Source: Thiohalocapsa sp. | Lineage (GTDB): Bacteria; Pseudomonadota; Gammaproteobacteria; Chromatiales; Chromatiaceae | Length of the DNA: 64,000 nt | Assembly (NCBI GenBank): GCA_028277725.1 | Contig: JANQFX010000028.1 | Coordinates: 1-64,000 of the forward strand | Reading direction: 5' to 3' | Shown: one piece after another, positions 8,513-17,714 of the stretch | Layout of the letters: each line of letters starts with the position of its first letter | Position numbering within the stretch: position 1 is the stretch's first letter | Notes under the pieces: model-generated | Told to the model about the DNA's origin: nothing | What the model saw: the letters and a program-made list of their open reading frames with translations, nothing else | Database searches by the model: none | Position numbers and translations under genes: made by a program

Positions 8513-9778
8513 ATGCAAGCGGAGACCGAGACGTACACCCCGTCAGCGCGTCTTGATCGGGCAGATGGGGTGCTGTTGTTGTGTCACCGGATCCCGTTCC
8601 CGCCGGACAAGGGTGACAAGATTCGCTCCAAGCGCTGGTTGGATGCGTTGACCAGTCGCTACCGGGTGTACCTCGGTGCCTTCGTGGACGACCCGCGGGA
8701 CTGGGAGCACCTGGATTCACTCGAGCGCATCTGCGAAGAGGTGCTACTCGTCGGATTGTCACCGACCCGCGCCAAGCTGCTGGCATCTGCTGCGTTGTTG
8801 ACTGGCCGTCCTCTGAGCGTCGCCTGTTATCGCAGTGGAGAGATGATGCGATGGGTCCAGGACATACTGAGGCGCGGCCTGGTCGCGCGCATCGTCATCT
8901 ACTCCTCCGCCATGGCTCAGTACGCGGTGCTTCCGGAGGCGGCGCGGGCGCGTAAGATCATCGACTTCGTCGATGTGGATTCCGACAAGTGGCGACAGTA
9001 CGCGCGGCGAACGCGTTGGCCCATGTCTTGGGTGTACGCCTTGGAGGCGAAGCGGTTGCTGACCTATGACGCCCGTGCGGCGGAAGCCTTCGACGCCGGT
9101 CTGTTCGTTTCCGAGCCTGAAGCGGCGTTGTTCCGGCGCGAGACCGGCACGCGATCGACGCTGCAGGCGGTGCCCAATGGGGTCGACGCGGAGTACTTCG
9201 CACCGTCGTCCTCGCGCGCCTCGCCATTCTCGGACAAGGAACGGGCGGTCGTATTCACTGGCGCCATGAGCTACTGGGCGAACATCGACGCGGTGCGCTG
9301 GTTCGTGGCAGAGGTCTGGCCGATCGTCCGTGCGCAGGAGCCTGCCGCGCGTTTCTTCATCGTCGGTGCACGTCCCGCCAAGGAAGTGCTCGCACTCGCA
9401 GCAGAGGACGTTATCGTGACGGGCCGCGTTTCAGACGTGCGCCCCTATTTGCAACACGCCGCCGCAGTGGTCGCGCCCATGCGCATCGCCCGTGGTATCC
9501 AGAACAAAGTACTCGAAGGTATGGCCATGGCTCGTGTGGTCTTGACGACATCCATGGGGGCAGAGGGCATCCCAGTGACGCCCGGGGAGCACTTGCTGGT
9601 GGAGGATGATGCGCAGGCGCTCGCCCTGCGACTGCTCGACGTCTTCGCGGGTGGTCATTGTGCTGTCGGTGCTGCGGCCAGGGCCTATGTCCGCACGGAG
9701 TGGGCTTGGGAGGACGCCAAGGCACGATTCCTGTCCGTCGTCGCGGGTGCCGAGCGTTCGGCGGGGTTGTCGGCATGA
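8513..9778 (+). CDS. XrtA-system glycosyltransferase (stp1 type)
   Basis: 421 aa glycosyltransferase resembling the sugar transferase family stp1 of PEP-CTERM/exosortase loci (TIGR03087), a GT4-like GT-B fold enzyme. Visible marks are LLLCHRIPFPPDKGDKIRS at the N-terminus (nucleotide/acceptor side), VPNGVDAEYF in the middle and the C-terminal donor-binding segment PMRIARGIQNKVLEGMAM. The donor sugar cannot be read from sequence. The frame extends upstream to a TTG at 8435 inside the previous gene, but the ATG at 8513 fits the family start. Its TGA overlaps the exosortase ATG by four bases (ATGA). Confidence 0.9.
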   Translation: MQAETETYTPSARLDRADGVLLLCHRIPFPPDKGDKIRSKRWLDALTSRYRVYLGAFVDDPRDWEHLDSLERICEEVLLVGLSPTRAKLLASAALLTGRPLSVACYRSGEMMRWVQDILRRGLVARIVIYSSAMAQYAVLPEAARARKIIDFVDVDSDKWRQYARRTRWPMSWVYALEAKRLLTYDARAAEAFDAGLFVSEPEAALFRRETGTRSTLQAVPNGVDAEYFAPSSSRASPFSDKERAVVFTGAMSYWANIDAVRWFVAEVWPIVRAQEPAARFFIVGARPAKEVLALAAEDVIVTGRVSDVRPYLQHAAAVVAPMRIARGIQNKVLEGMAMARVVLTTSMGAEGIPVTPGEHLLVEDDAQALALRLLDVFAGGHCAVGAAARAYVRTEWAWEDAKARFLSVVAGAERSAGLSA

Positions 9779-11379
9779 GTCGGCCCAGGCCGCAGATCAG
9801 GGCTAGTGCCGGTGTGGAGGGGGCTGGGTTGGTCAACCCATCGGGTGTCCTCGCCACCTGGTTGCCAGGGCTCTTGCTGCTGTTGGCGGCGGTTGGACTG
9901 CTGGGCTTGGCCTTCCTGCCGACCGCCCAATCCATCGTTTCCATCTGGAACCGTTCGGATACCTATGCGCATGGATTCCTGATTCTGCCGATCAGCCTCT
10001 GGCTGGTCTGGGAGAAGCGCGCGGGCCTGCGACAGCTTGCGCCCAGGCCCACTCCCTGGCCTCTGCTGCTGTTCCTGCCCGTCGGATTCGCCTGGCTCCT
10101 CGGCCGACTGGTGGACGTACTCGTGGTCCAGCAGTTCGCCTTCGTCGCACTGCTTGTAGTGTCGATTTGGGCGGTGCTTGGTCATCGGGTGGCGCGCTTC
10201 TTGGCGTTTCCGATCCTGTTCCTGTTCTTCGGCGTTCCGGTCGGTGAGGGGCTCGTCTATCCGATGATGAACTTCACGGCCGATTTCACCGTCGGCATGC
10301 TCAAGCTGACCGGTATTCCGGTCTATCGGGAGGGGACCTTGTTCACCATCCCGAGCGGGCAATGGTCTGTGGTCGAGGCCTGTAGTGGCGTGCGCTATCT
10401 CATCGCCTCCGTCACCCTTGGGGTCCTGTTCGCGTATCTCACCTACACGCGCTGGTGGAAGCGGCTGCTATTCGTCTTGTTCTCTATTCTGGCGCCGATC
10501 ATCGCCAACGGCTTCCGCGCTTACATCATCGTTCTGATCGGCCACTTGAGCGATATGAAGCTTGCCGTCGGCGTGGACCACCTGATCTATGGCTGGGTCT
10601 TCTTCGGCATAGTCATCATGATCATGTTTCTGATCGGGAGTCTCTGGCGTGATCCGGCCGAGCTCGCGCCCGGGCCTGATCCGGTACCGGCAGAGCCGTT
10701 ATCCCTGCGCACCGGCTCCCGTTTCCTTGGGTTACTGGCCGCCGCCGCGTTCCTGTGGCCGCTGTCGGCCTGGGCGCTGTCGGATCATGGAGCCGCAGTT
10801 GCGCCTGTGGTCGACCTGCGGCCACCGCAGGCTCCTGGTTGGACCGCCGACGCCGCCATCGATGCCTGGGACTGGCGCCCACGTATCGTCGGCACCGACG
10901 GCAGTCTCTACGCGTTCTATCGTCAAGATGGTGCGCAGGCCGAGGCGCCGGTGGGGCTCTACCTGGGTGTCTATCGAACCCAGCGTCAGGGTGCCGAACT
11001 GGTGACCTCGGCCAATGTGATGGTCGAGCAGGACCACGCGATATGGAGCGATACGTCCGTGCGCTCGCGGCCTGTTCTGCTCGATGGCAGAGAGGTCTCC
11101 CTGCAGCAGCACCACTTGTTGTCGCGACGCGGGGAACGCCTGTTGGTCTGGAGCTGGTATCTGGTCGATGATCGACACACGTCCAATCCCTACCTCGCCA
11201 AGCTCTTGGAGGCGAAGTCGCGGCTCAGGGGCAACCGTGGCGAGGCCGCCCTGATTGCCGTCGCGACGCCCTACGATGAACAGCCGGGGCCCGCCGCCGA
11301 GCGGCTAACCGCCTTTGTCGACGCCATGTTGCCGGCTATCGATAGAGAGATGGAGCGTTCCCTGCCCGCCGGTCATTGA
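9775..11379 (+). CDS. xrtA: Exosortase A with fused EpsI domain
   Basis: 534 aa polytopic inner-membrane protein. Residues about 20-300 form the exosortase domain with many hydrophobic helices. The putative catalytic residues are Cys203 in VEACSGVRYL, Arg248 in ANGFRAYI and His269 in GVDHLIYGW, the conserved Cys-Arg-His set of the family. From about residue 315 a soluble periplasmic part resembles EpsI (TIGR02914), which in some loci is a separate gene. Exosortase A is thought to cut proteins at their C-terminal PEP-CTERM signal and to hand them on for modification. The start is the ATG overlapping the previous TGA; the long upstream extension in this frame is spurious. Confidence 0.94.
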   Translation: MSRPRPQIRASAGVEGAGLVNPSGVLATWLPGLLLLLAAVGLLGLAFLPTAQSIVSIWNRSDTYAHGFLILPISLWLVWEKRAGLRQLAPRPTPWPLLLFLPVGFAWLLGRLVDVLVVQQFAFVALLVVSIWAVLGHRVARFLAFPILFLFFGVPVGEGLVYPMMNFTADFTVGMLKLTGIPVYREGTLFTIPSGQWSVVEACSGVRYLIASVTLGVLFAYLTYTRWWKRLLFVLFSILAPIIANGFRAYIIVLIGHLSDMKLAVGVDHLIYGWVFFGIVIMIMFLIGSLWRDPAELAPGPDPVPAEPLSLRTGSRFLGLLAAAAFLWPLSAWALSDHGAAVAPVVDLRPPQAPGWTADAAIDAWDWRPRIVGTDGSLYAFYRQDGAQAEAPVGLYLGVYRTQRQGAELVTSANVMVEQDHAIWSDTSVRSRPVLLDGREVSLQQHHLLSRRGERLLVWSWYLVDDRHTSNPYLAKLLEAKSRLRGNRGEAALIAVATPYDEQPGPAAERLTAFVDAMLPAIDREMERSLPAGH

Positions 11380-11433
11380 GCGCCGCGCCCGGTCCCGTCT
11401 CGGAGTCCATCAACACTGCCTCGTTGCTTTACC

Positions 11434-13371
11434 ATGTGCGCCATTACCGGAATCCTCGCGCCCGACGCCGCGGCACCGTTGCCGATGGAGTTGCTGCGCC
11501 GCATGAACGACGTCCAGGCGCACCGGGGACCTGATCAGCACGGATTGCATTCCGAACCGGGCGTCGGTCTCGGGCATCGGCGACTGTCCATCATCGACCT
11601 CGCGGGTGGGCGTCAGCCGCTGTTCAACGAGGACGAGAGCGTCGTCGTCGTCTTCAATGGCGAGATCTACAACTTCCAACCGCTGGCGGCCGAGTTGCAG
11701 GGCCTCGGCCACCGCTTCCGTACCCAATCGGACACCGAGGTGATCGTCCACGCTTGGGAGGAATGGGGTGCCCGTTGTGTCGAGCGCTTTCGCGGTATGT
11801 TTGCCTTCGCCATTTGGGACCGGCCGCGACAGACGCTGTTTCTCGCCCGCGACCGCCTCGGCATCAAGCCGCTGCATTACGCTTGGCTGACCGATGGCAG
11901 CCTGATCTTCGGCTCCGAGCTGAAGGCGCTGTGCCAACACTCCGGGTTGCGGCGGATCATTGATCCGCATGCGGTTGAGGACTTTTTTGCGTTCGGCTAT
12001 GTACCCGAGCCGCGCACGATCTACGCTAGCGTGCACAAGCTTCCGGCCGGCCATCACCTGACGGTGAGGCGCTGCGACGGTGCTCGGTCTCCCACTCCGG
12101 TGCAGTACTGGGACATACCCTTCGAGACCGCCAGTTTTCCGGACGCGCGTGCGGCGGGTGAGGAACTGCTGGAGCGGCTCGACGAGGCCGTTCGGCTGCG
12201 TCTCATCGCCGAGGTCCCGCTCGGCGCCTTCCTGTCCGGTGGTGTCGACTCCAGCGCCGTCGTCGCGAGCATGGCGCGGATCAGCACGGACGCGAGTTCG
12301 GGGCCGGTCAATACTTGTTCGATCTCCTTCGGCGATCCGGCCTTCAACGAGTCGCGCTATGCGGCAACGGTCGCCGAGCGCTACGGGACGGCGCACCGGA
12401 CCGAGCAACTGGAGGTGGATCAGTTCGATCTGCTGGATCGACTCGCGGGGCTCTATGACGAGCCCTATGCGGACAGCTCGGCGCTGCCGACCTATCTGGT
12501 CTGTCAGTTGGCGCGGCGCCAGGTGACCGTTGCCCTGTCGGGCGATGGCGGTGATGAGAACCTGGCCGGTTACAAACGTTACGGTTGGCATCTGGACGAA
12601 CAGCGCCTGCGGGATGTCGTGCCGTTCGGCGCGCGGCGGGCCCTGTTCGGGCCGCTCGGGCGTGCCTATCCAAAGCTACTCGGCGCGCCGCGGTTTCTGC
12701 GCGCGAAGGCGACCTTTCAATCTTTGGCACGGGATAGCGTCGCCGGCTATTTCGATATCATCTCTGTGCTGGATGATGATCAGCGCACCGAGCTCTTCAC
12801 GTCCCGCTTCCGGCGTGAGCTCCAGGGCTACGGTGCCGAGCAGGTCCTGCGCCGACACGCCGCCGCGAGCCCGACGGACCACCCGCTCTCGCTGGTGCAA
12901 TACCTGGACATGAAGACTTACCTGGTCGACGACATCCTGACCAAGGTCGACCGGGCAAGCATGGCGCACGCCTTGGAGGTCCGCGTGCCCCTGCTCGACC
13001 ATGAACTCGTCGAATGGATGTCGTCGCTGCCGCCGGAGCTGAAACGCCATGACGGTGAGGGCAAGCACCTGTTCAAGTCCGCGCTGCGGTCCCGGCTGCC
13101 TGATGACATCCTGTACCGCCCGAAAATGGGCTTCGCGGTGCCGCTCGCAGGCTGGTTTCGCGGGCCGCTGCGCGCTCGCGTGCGTGAGGCCCTACTCGGC
13201 CCCGGCATTGCCGATACCGGTTGGTTCGAGCCTCGCACCCTGGAGCGGCTGCTCGACGAGCATGGTCGCCATCTGCGCGACCATAGTGGCGCCCTGTGGA
13301 GTCTGCTGATGTTCGATGCGTTTCTGAGGCGCGAGACGGACTCGGTTCCGGAGCCGGCAGAGGCCGCCTGA
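11434..13371 (+). CDS. XrtA/PEP-CTERM-system amidotransferase (asparagine-synthase-like)
   Basis: 645 aa glutamine-dependent amidotransferase (TIGR03108 type). It begins MCAITGI, so Cys2 becomes the N-terminal nucleophile of the glutaminase domain. RGPDQHG and the FNGEIYN motif follow. The synthetase half carries the ATP-pyrophosphatase loop LSGGVDSS near residue 270. In Zoogloea a homologous asnB gene of the exosortase locus is needed for floc formation and depends on RpoN with PrsK/PrsR (established knowledge). The substrate is probably a uronic acid carboxylate in the polymer, converted to an amide; that is inference. The next gene starts in the overlapping TGATG. Confidence 0.93.
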   Translation: MCAITGILAPDAAAPLPMELLRRMNDVQAHRGPDQHGLHSEPGVGLGHRRLSIIDLAGGRQPLFNEDESVVVVFNGEIYNFQPLAAELQGLGHRFRTQSDTEVIVHAWEEWGARCVERFRGMFAFAIWDRPRQTLFLARDRLGIKPLHYAWLTDGSLIFGSELKALCQHSGLRRIIDPHAVEDFFAFGYVPEPRTIYASVHKLPAGHHLTVRRCDGARSPTPVQYWDIPFETASFPDARAAGEELLERLDEAVRLRLIAEVPLGAFLSGGVDSSAVVASMARISTDASSGPVNTCSISFGDPAFNESRYAATVAERYGTAHRTEQLEVDQFDLLDRLAGLYDEPYADSSALPTYLVCQLARRQVTVALSGDGGDENLAGYKRYGWHLDEQRLRDVVPFGARRALFGPLGRAYPKLLGAPRFLRAKATFQSLARDSVAGYFDIISVLDDDQRTELFTSRFRRELQGYGAEQVLRRHAAASPTDHPLSLVQYLDMKTYLVDDILTKVDRASMAHALEVRVPLLDHELVEWMSSLPPELKRHDGEGKHLFKSALRSRLPDDILYRPKMGFAVPLAGWFRGPLRARVREALLGPGIADTGWFEPRTLERLLDEHGRHLRDHSGALWSLLMFDAFLRRETDSVPEPAEAA

Positions 13372-14618
13372 TGAAGATCCTGCACGTGCTGGACCACTCC
13401 ATTCCGTTGCACAGCGGCTACACGTTCCGCACCCGGGCCATCCTGAAGCAGCAGGCAGAACTCGGCTGGGAGACGGTGCAGATCACCTCCGGCAAACAGG
13501 GGGATTCGGCTGCCGCACTGGAGGCGGTCGACGGCCTGCGGTTCTATCGCACCGCCCCGCCAGCGGGCGTGCTCGCCAAGGTTCCGGTCCTGAATCAGTG
13601 GCGTATCGTCGAAGACCTCGCGCGCCGTCTCGACGAGGCCGTTCGGGCCGAGCGGCCGGATGTGCTGCATGCCCATTCGCCGGCGCTCAACGGCCTTGCG
13701 GCGCTGCGTGTCGGTCGTCGTCTTGGCGTGCCCGTCGTCTATGAGTGTCGCGCCTTCTGGGAGGACGCCGCCGCCGACCACGGCACCAGCAGTGAGGGTG
13801 GTCCGCGCTATCGTCTGACTCGCGCCCTCGAGACCCATGTGTTCCGCCGCGCGGACGCCATTACCTGCATCTGCGACGGCCTGCGCCGAGACATCGTCGC
13901 GCGCGGCATCGCCGGGGACAAGCTGACGGTGATTCCGAACGCCGTGGACGCCGATCGGTTCGCCTACGATGAGCCCCGCGATGAGGCACTCTCGGCGGAG
14001 CTGGGGCTCGGCGACGGCCCGATGCTCGGCTTCCTCGGCTCCTTCTACGCCTACGAGGGACTGGATCTGGCCATCGCCGCGATGGCGCAACTCGATCCGT
14101 CCGCGCGGGTGAAGCTGTTGTTGGTCGGTGGCGGGCCGCAGGAGGCGGCATTGCGCCAACAGGCATCGCGCCTGGGCGTTACGGATCGGGTTCATTTCAC
14201 CGGTCGAGTGCCGCACGACGACGTCCATCGGTACTACAGCCTCGTGGACATCCTGGTCTATCCGCGCAAATCGATGCGCCTGACCGATCTGGTCACACCC
14301 CTGAAGCCCCTGGAAGCGATGGCGCAGGGCAAGCTCGTGCTCGCCTCCGACGTTGGCGGGCATCGGGAGCTGATCGACGACGGCGTCAACGGGCGGCTGT
14401 TCGCCGCAGGCGATGCGGCGGCGCTCGCCGATGCCGTGCGTGCCATGCTGGCAGCGCACGGTACTTGGCCTGCCCAGCGCGAAGCGGGGCGCCGTTTCGT
14501 CGAGCGCGAGCGCACCTGGGCGCGCAGTGTTGCCCGCTATCGCGATGTCTATGGCAGCTTGATCGGTCCGAGGGTGGAGGACAATGCAGCGGCTCGTGAT
14601 CGGCGAGCGGTGTCTTGA
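13371..14618 (+). CDS. Exosortase A-associated glycosyltransferase (stp3/Daro_2409 type)
   Basis: 415 aa GT4-family glycosyltransferase resembling TIGR04063. The N-terminus MKILHVLDHSIPLHSGYTFR is highly typical of the family. The middle shows VIPNAVDADRF, and the C-terminal domain has LGFLGSFYAYEGLD and the donor-site stretch TPLKPLEAMAQGK. It should add a sugar to the lipid-linked repeat on the cytoplasmic face. The start overlaps the previous stop by one base, and its own stop overlaps the next ATG by one base, so all three genes are probably translationally coupled. Confidence 0.92.
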   Translation: MKILHVLDHSIPLHSGYTFRTRAILKQQAELGWETVQITSGKQGDSAAALEAVDGLRFYRTAPPAGVLAKVPVLNQWRIVEDLARRLDEAVRAERPDVLHAHSPALNGLAALRVGRRLGVPVVYECRAFWEDAAADHGTSSEGGPRYRLTRALETHVFRRADAITCICDGLRRDIVARGIAGDKLTVIPNAVDADRFAYDEPRDEALSAELGLGDGPMLGFLGSFYAYEGLDLAIAAMAQLDPSARVKLLLVGGGPQEAALRQQASRLGVTDRVHFTGRVPHDDVHRYYSLVDILVYPRKSMRLTDLVTPLKPLEAMAQGKLVLASDVGGHRELIDDGVNGRLFAAGDAAALADAVRAMLAAHGTWPAQREAGRRFVERERTWARSVARYRDVYGSLIGPRVEDNAAARDRRAVS

Positions 14619-16009
14619 TGAGCGACCTGTACACGCGTTTCGCGAGCGGGCTGCTCTTTCCCTTGCACGAGCGGCTCAAGCGCCATCGGACGGTCGAGGT
14701 TAGGCGAGAACTGGAACGCACCCAATGGTTGTCGCCGCAGGCGCTGGGGGAGTACCAACAGGCCCGCCTCGCCCGGTTCATCCGAAACGCCTATCGACGG
14801 GTTCTATACGTCCGCCAGCTATTCGATGCCCATGGCCTCACACCCGGCGACGTACAGGCGGTGGAGGATCTGCCGCGCCTGCCTCTCATGGACAAGGCCA
14901 CCATCCGAGCCAATACGGAGCAGCTCAAGGCCACCGACGCGCAGGGGCTGGCGCGCTTCAATACCGGCGGCTCATCCGGCGAGCCCCTGGTCTTCTTCAT
15001 CGGCAAGGAGCGGGTGAGTCACGATGTCGCCGCGAAGTGGCGGGCGACGAGATGGTGGGGGGTCGACATCGGCGACCGCGAGATCGTCGTTTGGGGCTCT
15101 CCCATCGAACTCGGTGCGCAGGATCGGGTGCGGGCGCTGCGCGATGCCCTGCTGCGGACCAAGCTGATTCCGGCCTTCGAGCTCTCGGCGGCCAAGCTCG
15201 ACGGGTTCATCGACGAGATGCGCCGCTTTCGGCCGCGTATGCTGTTCGGCTACCCCTCTTCGCTGGCCCTGATCGCGCGCCATGCCGAGGCGGCCGGTGT
15301 CCGGCTGGATGAACTGGGTATCCGTGTCGCGTTCGTCACCTCGGAGCGTCTCTACGACCATCAACGCGAAGCCATAGAGCGTGTCTTCGGCTGTCCAGTT
15401 GCCAATGGCTATGGTGGGCGGGACGCCGGCTTCATCGCCCACGCGTGCCCGGAGGGACGGATGCACCTGACTGCCGAGGACATTGTCGTCGAGATCGTCG
15501 ACGACGCGGGCAAACCGCTCCCGACCGGCCAGGTCGGCGAGATCGTCGTCACGCACCTCGCGACCCCGGATTTCCCTTTCATCCGCTATCGCACCGGCGA
15601 CGTCGGTGCCATCGATCCGGACCCCTGCCCCTGTGGCCGCGGTTTGCCCGTGCTTGGGCGATTGGATGGGCGCACGACGGATTTCATCGTTGCCGTTGAT
15701 GGCACGGTCATGCATGGACTGGCTCTGATCTATGTCCTCCGTGATATCGAGGCCGTTGACCAGTTTCAGATCGTGCAGGAGTCACTATCCGAAACCCGTG
15801 TGCGAATCGTGGCTCATGCCGGTTTACCCGACAGCACGGACGCCGAGATCAGGACCGCATTCCAGGGAAGGCTCGGGGCCGATGTCCGTATTGTCGTCGA
15901 GCGTGTCGACGCCATCCCCCGTGAGCGTTCCGGAAAATACCGATACGTCATCAGCAAAGTTCGGCATGACCTCACAGGTACGTGCGGACTGATCGAAGAG
16001 ATGAGCTAG
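14618..16009 (+). CDS. PaaK/CapK-like adenylate-forming enzyme
   Basis: 463 aa member of the phenylacetate-CoA ligase/CapK branch of adenylate-forming enzymes. Visible motifs are FNTGGSSGEPLVFFIG (P-loop-like, near residue 125), NGYGGRDAGFIAHACPEG, FIRYRTGDVGAI and the CPCGRGLPVLGRLDGR segment. Such proteins in capsule loci may activate an acyl or amino acid group for transfer to sugar. It takes the place where many exosortase A loci have a different acyl-CoA ligase with an acyl carrier protein and decarboxylase, none of which is present here. The ATG overlaps the previous TGA; a TTG three bases earlier is less likely. Confidence 0.82.
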   Translation: MSDLYTRFASGLLFPLHERLKRHRTVEVRRELERTQWLSPQALGEYQQARLARFIRNAYRRVLYVRQLFDAHGLTPGDVQAVEDLPRLPLMDKATIRANTEQLKATDAQGLARFNTGGSSGEPLVFFIGKERVSHDVAAKWRATRWWGVDIGDREIVVWGSPIELGAQDRVRALRDALLRTKLIPAFELSAAKLDGFIDEMRRFRPRMLFGYPSSLALIARHAEAAGVRLDELGIRVAFVTSERLYDHQREAIERVFGCPVANGYGGRDAGFIAHACPEGRMHLTAEDIVVEIVDDAGKPLPTGQVGEIVVTHLATPDFPFIRYRTGDVGAIDPDPCPCGRGLPVLGRLDGRTTDFIVAVDGTVMHGLALIYVLRDIEAVDQFQIVQESLSETRVRIVAHAGLPDSTDAEIRTAFQGRLGADVRIVVERVDAIPRERSGKYRYVISKVRHDLTGTCGLIEEMS

Positions 16010-16011
16010 CA

Positions 16012-17403
16012 ATGGGGCTGCGGGACCTGGTCTTGATGGGCACGATCTACGGGACGTTGCCCCTCGCATACCTACGCCCGTTCTATGCTGTGTTGATGTG
16101 GTACTGGCTGGCGATCATGAACCCACATCGCCTGAGCTGGACGCTAGTCCATCAGCCGTTTGCCCAGCTCTCCGCCCTCGTCATGCTGACCAGCATGCTC
16201 GTCGTGACGAAAGAGCGAAAAGAGCTGCCTATCACGCCGCTCACGGTCACATTGCTGCTGTTTTGTGCTTGGATGCTAATCACAACAGTCTTTGCGATTC
16301 ATCCCGACTGGGCTTGGCGTCAGTGGGACAAAGTCTGGAAGATCATGTTGACGACGTTCGTCTCTCTGCTCCTCCTCAACACAAAGTATCGCCTCATCGC
16401 CCTGACAACCGTCGCAACACTATCTATTGCGCTATTCGGTCTCAAAGGCGGTCTGTTCACTGTTATCACCGGAGGTAATCTTCGTGTTTGGGGTCCGCCC
16501 GGAAGTTTTATCGGAGGTAACAACGAAATCGGCCTCGCGCTCATTATGACAGTGCCACTCGTGCTGTACTTGATGAACATCACCCCTTATCGCCAGGTAA
16601 AATGGGGTCTCTTGGTGATGGTCGTAACCTGCGTGTTTGCGATTGTCGGGACGCAGTCGAGGGGTGCGTTTGTCGGAGTGGTCGCAATGGGTCTTTTCAT
16701 GGCAATGAAGACCAATAATAAGGCCGCGTACATTCTGCTTGGCGCAGTGCTCGCTGTCGTAGCATTTATGTTCATGCCCGAGAGTTGGCACGAGCGGATT
16801 AATAGTATCGCAGACTATAAGCAGGATGGTTCTGCCATGGGGCGGATCATGGCTTGGAGGATGGCCTTCAATCTTGCTCTGGATCGAGTCTTCGGGGGTG
16901 GGTTCGAAGCGTTTTCTCCCGTGACTTATATGATGTACTTGCCGGAGGTAGGCCCGAGAAACACAGATGCCCACAGCATCTACTTCGAGATTTTGGGCGA
17001 GCACGGATTCATCGGGCTCGGACTCTTTCTTGCGATTGGTATATTGTCGCTCAGGACTTGCGGAAAGATCATTCGAGGCACGCATGGTCGGCCAGAATTT
17101 GACTGGATGAATAGGCTTGCTGCCATGCTTCAGGTCAGTCTCGTCGGTTACGCCGTCTCAGGTGTGTTCTTGGGGTTGGCGTATTTCAATTACTACTACT
17201 GCCTGTTGGCCATAGTGATCGGTCTGAAGCTCGTCTATGATCGAGATGTCGCTTGCGCGGAGCCGAAAGTCCTGTCGTCCCAGCCGCAGCAGAGCGCCGC
17301 TGCTGTGAGAGCAGACTCAGGGCCTCCTTTGCCGCCTTTCCCTGAGCGGCTGTCGATAATGACGATGGTGCCCCTGATGAAAGCGTGGTGGCATCGTCTG
17401 TAA
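16012..17403 (+). CDS. Exosortase A-associated O-glycosylation ligase (Wzy/WaaL-like)
   Basis: 463 aa polytopic membrane protein with about ten hydrophobic segments, matching the O-antigen-ligase-like family of exosortase A loci (TIGR03097). Typical marks are the N-terminal MGLRDLVLMGTIYGTLPLAYLRPF, a loop with GNNEIGLAL and TQSRGAF, and a large periplasmic loop ending in DAHSIYFEILGEHGFIGL. Such enzymes polymerise or transfer a lipid-linked glycan in the periplasm. The start lies two bases after the previous stop. The gene is visibly more A/T-rich than its neighbours upstream, especially 16200-16800, and begins a stretch of similar composition running to 21139. Confidence 0.88.
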   Translation: MGLRDLVLMGTIYGTLPLAYLRPFYAVLMWYWLAIMNPHRLSWTLVHQPFAQLSALVMLTSMLVVTKERKELPITPLTVTLLLFCAWMLITTVFAIHPDWAWRQWDKVWKIMLTTFVSLLLLNTKYRLIALTTVATLSIALFGLKGGLFTVITGGNLRVWGPPGSFIGGNNEIGLALIMTVPLVLYLMNITPYRQVKWGLLVMVVTCVFAIVGTQSRGAFVGVVAMGLFMAMKTNNKAAYILLGAVLAVVAFMFMPESWHERINSIADYKQDGSAMGRIMAWRMAFNLALDRVFGGGFEAFSPVTYMMYLPEVGPRNTDAHSIYFEILGEHGFIGLGLFLAIGILSLRTCGKIIRGTHGRPEFDWMNRLAAMLQVSLVGYAVSGVFLGLAYFNYYYCLLAIVIGLKLVYDRDVACAEPKVLSSQPQQSAAAVRADSGPPLPPFPERLSIMTMVPLMKAWWHRL

Positions 17404-17714
17404 GGCAGGCCGAAGAACAAGGGTAGACAGCGTCGTCTAGGTGCAGTGCGGCATCGTCGAGACCCGCGTGGTCGAGGAATGGAGGACTTGGCTCGCCTGA
17501 AGGGCTGGGGATCTGGCGCCGTTGCAGCCGGTTGGCGCCAGCCGCGATCGGACGAACTATCTGACGAGCCTGTTCTTACAGGGCGGGGTCCATGTGGAAC
17601 TTCTGGCAGCCTCGACATGCCGCCTTCGTGCGTGTGCCTGCGAACCAGAGGGATTACGGGTCCCGGTGATGAAGTCGGCATTGCTGGTATGACTGCTGTT
17701 TTGACGGCCTCAGA
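17404..17714. other. Spacer between ligase and GT39 genes
   Basis: 311 bases with no recognisable gene. A 90-residue open frame here overlaps the next start and has no domain features. The only structure noted is an inverted repeat, CTGGCGCC (17513-17520) and GGCGCCAG (17534-17541) with a 13-base loop and no T-run. The spacer breaks the tight packing seen upstream, so the two following glycosyltransferase genes may have their own promoter. Confidence 0.5.

Noticed and set aside
13321..13371. VPEP motif at the C-terminus of the amidotransferase (SVPEPAEAA)
   Set aside because: A PEP-CTERM signal needs a following transmembrane helix and basic tail. The protein stops right after the motif, and it is a cytoplasmic enzyme.
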